Source: a virus | DNA: 27,289 nt | Direction: 5' to 3' (one strand) | IMG/VR virus record: IMGVR_UViG_3300027844_001041 | Span: 1-27,289 of that record | In this document: piece after piece, positions 22,369-27,289 of the stretch | How positions within the stretch are numbered: the stretch's first letter is position 1 | Layout of the letters: each line of letters opens with the position of its first letter | Made by a program: the position numbers and the translations under genes | The notes under the pieces: generated by a model | Database searches by the model: none | The model's input: only the letters and a program-made list of their open reading frames with translations | Told to the model about the DNA's origin: nothing

Positions 22369-24131
22369 TATTCAAATCCTGGGGGAATGAGTACGTCTTC
22401 CCAACTCTCTTTCGTTTGCCAAATTTCGTGCGAAAATTCTTTGAACCATCGCGAACAGATAACCTTTTCTAAATCATATCTGCGGCCAGAACCTAGCCCC
22501 TCTAAAAACTTATCTGCCCACTTTAAGTCGTACGTAATTTTACCTTTCCGATAGAGAGGCTTATTTCGTATTACGATCCACTTACCCCGAGAAGCGGCTA
22601 GCTCCAAAATTTCTTTCGCTTTGTTTGTAGGATACAGAGTTAAAAAATCGGTTGCCACAATTATATCAGTTTCGGGCCATTCGTCCAAAAATGAAATATT
22701 GCGAGAAAGTAGTTTTGATTTATTGCTGCTTAATTCAAACGCGGCAACATCTGGTTCAATTCCGTGTACAAACAAGCCACTTGAAATACAGGACTCAATA
22801 AATTTACCCGTAAATGATCCTAATTCTAAAACTTTAGAATCGTCTCCAAACTTAGTTAGCACCTGCGCCATATGGTAATTGTCGCGCTCAGCGTGATGAT
22901 TTGTTTCGTACCCGTCACGGAATCTATACCAGCGGTTTGAATCGGGATAATTTGAATTAGTATCTATCAATTTCAACCATGCGGATACCATCTTTTCAGA
23001 TGTAAAATGTGCAAGTGCGTGTTTATAATTGGAATGAACTATTTGAGACCTAACCTTATCCGTAGCTTTAAATAATAATCTATGAGCGCGGCCTACCATC
23101 GCGTTTACATTAGGTACTTGATACAAAACACCTCGTTTCGATTCCGACATTGCAGGAGCAGCAAGGCATGGGCTACCCTCGGGGAATAGTTCGGGCATCG
23201 TAGTTGTATTGTTTACAATCTGTAAGCATCCACACATAGACGCTTCAATTGTGGGGATTCCAAAACCCTCGCCTTGTGACATTGAAATTCTTAAATCAGC
23301 AACTCGATAAAGGTCTGCCATATCGGATCGGGGTAAACCCCGCATCCAATCAAAATTGGTATAAATTACAGTTCCCTTATCTAATCCATACGTCTTTTCA
23401 AGTGCGGGTAAATCGTAGCCATCAACAGGTTTTACACCCTTTTCTATTTTTTTGGTGTGCGCAATAAAACGGATTCTTTTTTCTGTTTTTGTTTGTAACT
23501 TTTTTATAAAGTCAAAAGAGGCGTCCCACCTTTTATGCCATATGTTTCGGTCCACACTTAAAATAATTATATCGTTGATATCGATAGGTGCATTTAATTT
23601 TTCGCGCCATTTGGATACTAAAAGTTGGCGCTGAACAAGAGGATTTGTAGCGTAATCAGGTGAAAAGATTTTAGGGTCTACCCCGTGCGGTATAACCTCG
23701 CTAGTTTGTACGTGATTAACCCATAGCTCATGCGCAAAGTTTGAAAGATGAACCATGCGCCCCGACTCAACGCGCTTAAAATAATCTTCGCTATCGGGTG
23801 GTAGTGTGCTGCCTTCCCACGGTAGCCAGTAAAAAACTAAACAATTACCGGGGGGATATTTAAGCGATGTAAAATCCTGTACGCCGGATGTATGCCAAAA
23901 ACAAATTACTACATCGGGATTGATTAAAGATAATGCCGCATCAACTTTGTCCAAATCACGAATGTTGGGTAATCGCCACTCATCGATATGGTCTAAGGTT
24001 TCGTCCGTCCAAGCAACCGACACGCACGAAACATTGTGACCATGCCTAGAAAAACCATCTACGAGCATCCTAACCTGCTGGCCAAATCCTGACGGATTGC
24101 AAGGCGATTCACCGACGATTGCAATTTTCAC
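22368..24131 (-). CDS. GT4 glycosyltransferase fused to a SAM-dependent methyltransferase (587 aa)
   Basis: The first 395 residues form a GT-B fold glycosyltransferase of family GT4: an N-terminal MKIAIVGESPCNPSGFGQQV, IPHGVDPKIF, and the donor-binding GEGFGIPTIEAS (287-298). Residues about 415-560 are a class I methyltransferase with motif I VLELGSFTGKF (434-444) and an acidic motif II end in HGIEPD. The protein probably adds and methylates a sugar. The start is a GTG at 24131 with GGAG 11 bases upstream. It lies in a cluster with another glycosyltransferase and structural genes. Targets may be the virion surface, host glycans or DNA. Confidence 0.85.
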   Translation of the reverse strand: MKIAIVGESPCNPSGFGQQVRMLVDGFSRHGHNVSCVSVAWTDETLDHIDEWRLPNIRDLDKVDAALSLINPDVVICFWHTSGVQDFTSLKYPPGNCLVFYWLPWEGSTLPPDSEDYFKRVESGRMVHLSNFAHELWVNHVQTSEVIPHGVDPKIFSPDYATNPLVQRQLLVSKWREKLNAPIDINDIIILSVDRNIWHKRWDASFDFIKKLQTKTEKRIRFIAHTKKIEKGVKPVDGYDLPALEKTYGLDKGTVIYTNFDWMRGLPRSDMADLYRVADLRISMSQGEGFGIPTIEASMCGCLQIVNNTTTMPELFPEGSPCLAAPAMSESKRGVLYQVPNVNAMVGRAHRLLFKATDKVRSQIVHSNYKHALAHFTSEKMVSAWLKLIDTNSNYPDSNRWYRFRDGYETNHHAERDNYHMAQVLTKFGDDSKVLELGSFTGKFIESCISSGLFVHGIEPDVAAFELSSNKSKLLSRNISFLDEWPETDIIVATDFLTLYPTNKAKEILELAASRGKWIVIRNKPLYRKGKITYDLKWADKFLEGLGSGRRYDLEKVICSRWFKEFSHEIWQTKESWEDVLIPPGFE

Positions 24132-24137
24132 TTTATG

Positions 24138-24437
24138 TCATACTCCGCGTTCTTTCCACCGGGAACCATTGGGGTGCTTGCATCCGTATTCGGGCGTTTC
24201 TTCGTACCTAGCCAAATTGTGTAAACCTTGCTCACGTAGTTTGCAGCCGCAAATACCACATAGCATCGAACCTTCAGCCGATACATTTACAAGGTCGCAG
24301 GTGGCGCAGATTTCAAGCCGCTTTTTTATTTGATCTGCGGAAACATCTTTCCCAACTAATAATGCTTTTGCAAACGTAAAAGTTTTTTCAATAAATGATT
24401 TATTGTTGTGACTCCAGTCCATATTTTGTTCATTCAT
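24138..24437 (-). CDS. Small zinc-ribbon protein in the glycosyltransferase cluster (99 aa)
   Basis: After a helical N-terminus the protein has CATC (44-47), CGICGC (60-65) and a last C-x-H (86-88), likely zinc ligands, followed by PNGSRWKERGV. Small proteins with a CxxC...CGxCGC pattern and a C-terminal Cys/Trp motif occur beside glycosyltransferases in phages, as far as I recall. The ATG overlaps the stop of the upstream glycosyltransferase (ATGA). Function unknown; a helper of the neighbouring transferases is a guess. Confidence 0.7.
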   Translation of the reverse strand: MNEQNMDWSHNNKSFIEKTFTFAKALLVGKDVSADQIKKRLEICATCDLVNVSAEGSMLCGICGCKLREQGLHNLARYEETPEYGCKHPNGSRWKERGV

Positions 24438-25399
24438 TGTGTCACCATACGCAGACCCTCTATGGGTGATGGACTTTCCTTTAAATATTTCACCATGTCG
24501 TCTGAAAATGGTTTAAACGAATGGCACATAGCATCCCCCGAAAAAGGGTGTAAAACTACTTCATTAAATCTTTCCCGCCTAAACCAATTCGGGTGCATAT
24601 GGATTCCTACTTCGCCAACATATTGACCCCTATTTACAACCGGCGCAAGTCTAACGTAACCGGTGGCGTGCATAGCAAGCGAAGTTATAGCATCCTGCCC
24701 CGTGGGGGGACTTTGCACTACTTTATTACGGGCATGTTCCCAATCGGTATCAACTAAAAACTGATTAGGTTTCCGTGCAACAGAAATAAATTTAGACTTA
24801 AACCACTTTACAATTTTCTTGTGATCTCGGTCCCAATAATTACAATTCAAATTATCATTTTCAAACTCATATACATACCCCCGAATATCGTTCCAGCATT
24901 CGTGCGTAATTACATAACCCCACCAATTTGATATAAAGGTTGCCCGCACCACACCCAACCATTTTAATTTTTCTTCCTTAGATAAAAAACATTTGTACCA
25001 CCCCTGAACCGCGCCTATATTACCGTATCTTTCGCGGCCCCAATTTAAAAGATTAAGACAATACGAAAAATAGGTGTCCGACAAAAGCATATCATCTTCA
25101 ACGATAAAAACTTTGTCATAGCCTAGCCGATCAAACAGATGCCGCCTAGCATCTATTATGTTTTTTCCGCACCCCCAATTTTCTTCTCGCCTGATAATAG
25201 TAGCTTGTGGTAGGTACTGAGTAACCGCGTCAACATGCTGCCTCATTATTTTGTTGGCATCCTCCCGTAAAGATCGATCTAAGAATAAAAATATATCCAA
25301 TTTCTCAATATCTTTATTACGTGAAATCGTCTGCACAACCTGTTGAAAATAGGCTAGTCGGTCGGACCCTATAAGGGCGATAGCGTCACGATATATCAT
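24434..25399 (-). CDS. GT-A fold glycosyltransferase, GNT-I-like (321 aa)
   Basis: The protein has an N-terminal nucleotide-sugar-binding-like region (LDIFLFLDRSL), then NWGCGKNIIDARRHLFDRLG and VFIVEDDMLLSDTYF with the metal site EDD at 101-103. The segment NWWGYVITHECWNDI follows. This resembles GT13/GNT-I and related GT-A transferases. The start overlaps the stop of the Cys-rich protein upstream (ATGA). It belongs to a sugar-modification cluster inside the virion gene region, so modification of virion proteins or host recognition is the most natural idea. Confidence 0.75.
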   Translation of the reverse strand: MIYRDAIALIGSDRLAYFQQVVQTISRNKDIEKLDIFLFLDRSLREDANKIMRQHVDAVTQYLPQATIIRREENWGCGKNIIDARRHLFDRLGYDKVFIVEDDMLLSDTYFSYCLNLLNWGRERYGNIGAVQGWYKCFLSKEEKLKWLGVVRATFISNWWGYVITHECWNDIRGYVYEFENDNLNCNYWDRDHKKIVKWFKSKFISVARKPNQFLVDTDWEHARNKVVQSPPTGQDAITSLAMHATGYVRLAPVVNRGQYVGEVGIHMHPNWFRRERFNEVVLHPFSGDAMCHSFKPFSDDMVKYLKESPSPIEGLRMVTQ

Positions 25400-26655
25400 T
25401 GTTTTATTAACCCCACCGCGCTAAGTGCTTTTTCTCGCCACAAGTCTCGATATGTTGCGCTCCCGCCGGGATTCCACGTAGCCCACTTAGAAGCGCGTTC
25501 GCATTTAACAGTTACAATATCGCCAGCGGTAAGCGACAAAGTACCGCTAGATTCCTCTGCCCACGGTCCACCCGTTGTGAGTTCATTCCCCGCTACATCG
25601 GGACCGCCTACGGTGCCAGTCGGTCCAGCGTAATTATCAATGGTGGGGTCACCCGTACTAGGCGTCCATGTTGGTTGTGGTTCAAAATTTGTAATCATCG
25701 TGGTATATGCGCCGCTGCCAATCTTCGCGCTAATATCCATCGAAACTTTACCCACTGTAATTGTTGCATTGAAAACACCTAAACTAAAACACCCCGCCCA
25801 CACTTTTAGTTTATACGTTCCCGTTTCAGCGGCGCGAACCTTTAAAATCATTTGCTGAAGCGGCGCGCCAATCAAAATATCGGCATAAATTCCCGGTCGC
25901 CAAAGGTCTGTAGAATCTGCGGTGTTAGGTCCGGTACTAACCGCTAAAAAAGTTGTTGGTTGATCTTGCACATAAGAAGGGGCGTCTACTTCGATTGCAA
26001 ATCCCGAATCAAACGTAGTACCCGAAAACGTACCGCTTGCCGCAACGGTAGAAGTTTTTGTACCTAAATTCCAAATAGGACCGCCGCTGCAACACCCCGC
26101 AAACGACACATCGTTATCGTCGCTTCCGCTGTTTCCAATATGGTAAACGCCGTAATTATCTTTCGCCGGCAAGCTGGTTCGGTCGGTACCACCGGGACCA
26201 ACTAGATTATGATGGAAAATCGTATATCGACCGCATGACGAAGAACCTACCGCATAGTCCACTTTAATTTTGCCGGTCATCAATCGAGTTAGAAATAATC
26301 GGGCGTCCCAATCGCAATCGCCGGCATCTTCTAGCTTTACTCTGTATTGACATTTTGGGTGTCCGTAGGAACCGCTGGTGCATAAATCCGGTCCCGCTTC
26401 TTCGATGACTCGGTAAGCATACGATGGTGAGCTACACCCACCGCCAAGATTCGCGGTTGATTGCGGTTTTAGAAAGTACATCGAAGGGCCGGCACCACCG
26501 CTTAACGAAGAAACAGTCCTAATGTACCATTCGTTATAATTCAAATCTGCAAACGCCGTAGGCGAACCATACGTGCCATTTCCAGATTCAGGGCACGCAC
26601 CTTCTGGGCACTCGCATAAGCAACCAGTAACCGGGTCGATTCGTAACGTGCCCAT
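25396..26655 (-). CDS. Cys-rich, beta-rich virion-type protein (419 aa)
   Basis: The ATG at 26655 has AAGG 6 bases upstream. The sequence is rich in Gly, Ser, Thr and Cys. It starts MGTLRIDPVTGCLCECPEGA and contains CCSGG and a C-terminal beta-rich half (ILKVRAAETGTYKLKVWAGC). No catalytic motif is seen. Composition and position with tail-like genes suggest a minor virion or tail fibre-associated protein. About 16 Cys, including several close pairs, are unusual for a phage virion protein and suggest disulfides or metal binding. Family not recognised. Confidence 0.65.
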   Translation of the reverse strand: MGTLRIDPVTGCLCECPEGACPESGNGTYGSPTAFADLNYNEWYIRTVSSLSGGAGPSMYFLKPQSTANLGGGCSSPSYAYRVIEEAGPDLCTSGSYGHPKCQYRVKLEDAGDCDWDARLFLTRLMTGKIKVDYAVGSSSCGRYTIFHHNLVGPGGTDRTSLPAKDNYGVYHIGNSGSDDNDVSFAGCCSGGPIWNLGTKTSTVAASGTFSGTTFDSGFAIEVDAPSYVQDQPTTFLAVSTGPNTADSTDLWRPGIYADILIGAPLQQMILKVRAAETGTYKLKVWAGCFSLGVFNATITVGKVSMDISAKIGSGAYTTMITNFEPQPTWTPSTGDPTIDNYAGPTGTVGGPDVAGNELTTGGPWAEESSGTLSLTAGDIVTVKCERASKWATWNPGGSATYRDLWREKALSAVGLIKQ

Positions 26656-26664
26656 AGCTTACCT

Positions 26665-27289
26665 TTAACAAGAAATTGGCATCCACTGGGGAGTACCACC
26701 GCTAGTTACCAGCGCATACAAACCGATGCTAGGTAGCAACAAAAAGGGAGATGCCTGAAGTGGGTCATAGCTGGGCGCCACGCAGTCCACCGTCATTTCT
26801 TTTTCAAATCTACATTCAAAAGTAGCAGCAGTGGGTAGGTAACTAAAATTTACAGTGTAAACCAATTTAAACGTAAACTGCTCAGCATCGCTACCATCCC
26901 CCGTGGTTGATAAGATACATTGTTTTTTAAAGGGTTCTCCCATAGACGCCAACACCGAAACTTTATCTTGGATACCCTCACCACCCTCTATGGTAAATTC
27001 TGCGGATTCCACTGAAGCTAGTGTATTTCCTCGATCATCTTTTTTAACCCAATCCACTTCCGCATTGAATGTTTGAAAATCACTCATGCACTTCATTTTT
27101 TCTGGACCCGTGACCTCTAACTTAACATCGATTTCTTTACAACACGTATCACCTTCGTCGTTAGGCTTGGGGGCATCTTGCGGGCAATAATTAAAACACC
27201 GAACGGGTGACGCTTGAGTAGAAAAACCTAACCCACCCTTCGCAGTAACCCGCCAGCATATTCGCTGACCGTGTGCAATGTCGCGCCCA
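26665..27289 (-). CDS. Virion-type protein, C-terminal part only (runs off the right edge)
   Basis: The frame ending at 26665 is open to the last base of the window, giving 207 residues of a longer protein. An internal ATG at 27096 is not a credible start, because the upstream frame stays open. The visible part begins with a segment like the end of a fibronectin type III domain (ICWRVTAKGGLGFSTQASPV). A Cys-rich link (CCKEIDVKLEVTG) and a beta-rich C-terminal domain (SAEFTIEGGEGIQDKVSVLA) follow. It is probably a tail or surface protein; the next gene downstream is another Cys-rich protein. Confidence 0.7.
   Translation of the reverse strand, partial: GRDIAHGQRICWRVTAKGGLGFSTQASPVRCFNYCPQDAPKPNDEGDTCCKEIDVKLEVTGPEKMKCMSDFQTFNAEVDWVKKDDRGNTLASVESAEFTIEGGEGIQDKVSVLASMGEPFKKQCILSTTGDGSDAEQFTFKLVYTVNFSYLPTAATFECRFEKEMTVDCVAPSYDPLQASPFLLLPSIGLYALVTSGGTPQWMPISC

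Overview
The window is a stretch of a tailed double-stranded DNA phage genome (Caudoviricetes-like), probably from an environmental or metagenomic source. The evidence is a phage-type replication set (DnaB-like helicase, DnaC-like loader, primase, family A polymerase, RecA, SSB-like protein, RusA and a Cas4/RecB-like nuclease) next to virion-type proteins and glycosyltransferases. Every gene I accept reads leftward on the minus strand. Many neighbours overlap by ATGA or TAATG or are a few bases apart. Ribosome binding sites are mostly GGAGG-like, and two strong sigma70-like promoters suggest host RNA polymerase is used. I see no integrase, RNA polymerase, tRNA or CRISPR array. The host cannot be named from the sequence.

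Right part, 19858-27289 (upstream in transcription): a partial Cys-rich virion-type protein, a second Cys-rich structural protein, a GT-A glycosyltransferase, a small zinc-ribbon protein, a GT4 glycosyltransferase fused to a methyltransferase, and a large tail or baseplate-like protein.

Middle, 7294-19854: the replication and recombination module. In transcription order it holds a winged-helix DnaD-like protein, helicase loader, DnaB-like helicase, then a promoter (17079-17107) driving two small proteins, primase and SSB-like protein. A branched terminator-like structure (14783-14851) follows. Then come PolA, an SF2 helicase, a small conserved protein, RecA, a GT2 glycosyltransferase, a small protein, a Cas4-like Fe-S nuclease, a small protein and RusA.

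Left part, 1-7217: a self-contained unit of promoter, palindromic operator, a 319-aa predicted DNA-binding protein and a strong terminator (6095-6146). Below it lies an operon with a SWIM zinc-finger protein, a MoxR/CobS-like AAA+ ATPase, and a CobT-like VWA protein that also has an N-terminal HExxH motif. Two tandem ribbon-helix-helix-like proteins, three small unknowns, a small HTH-like protein and a partial gene follow. The SWIM + MoxR + VWA/HExxH set is the most unusual system here; its job in a phage is unknown.

A near-identical 20-bp palindrome (18 of 20 bases) occurs at 7153-7172 and 18396-18415, in front of the 319-aa gene and of the replicative helicase. It probably marks a phage regulon.
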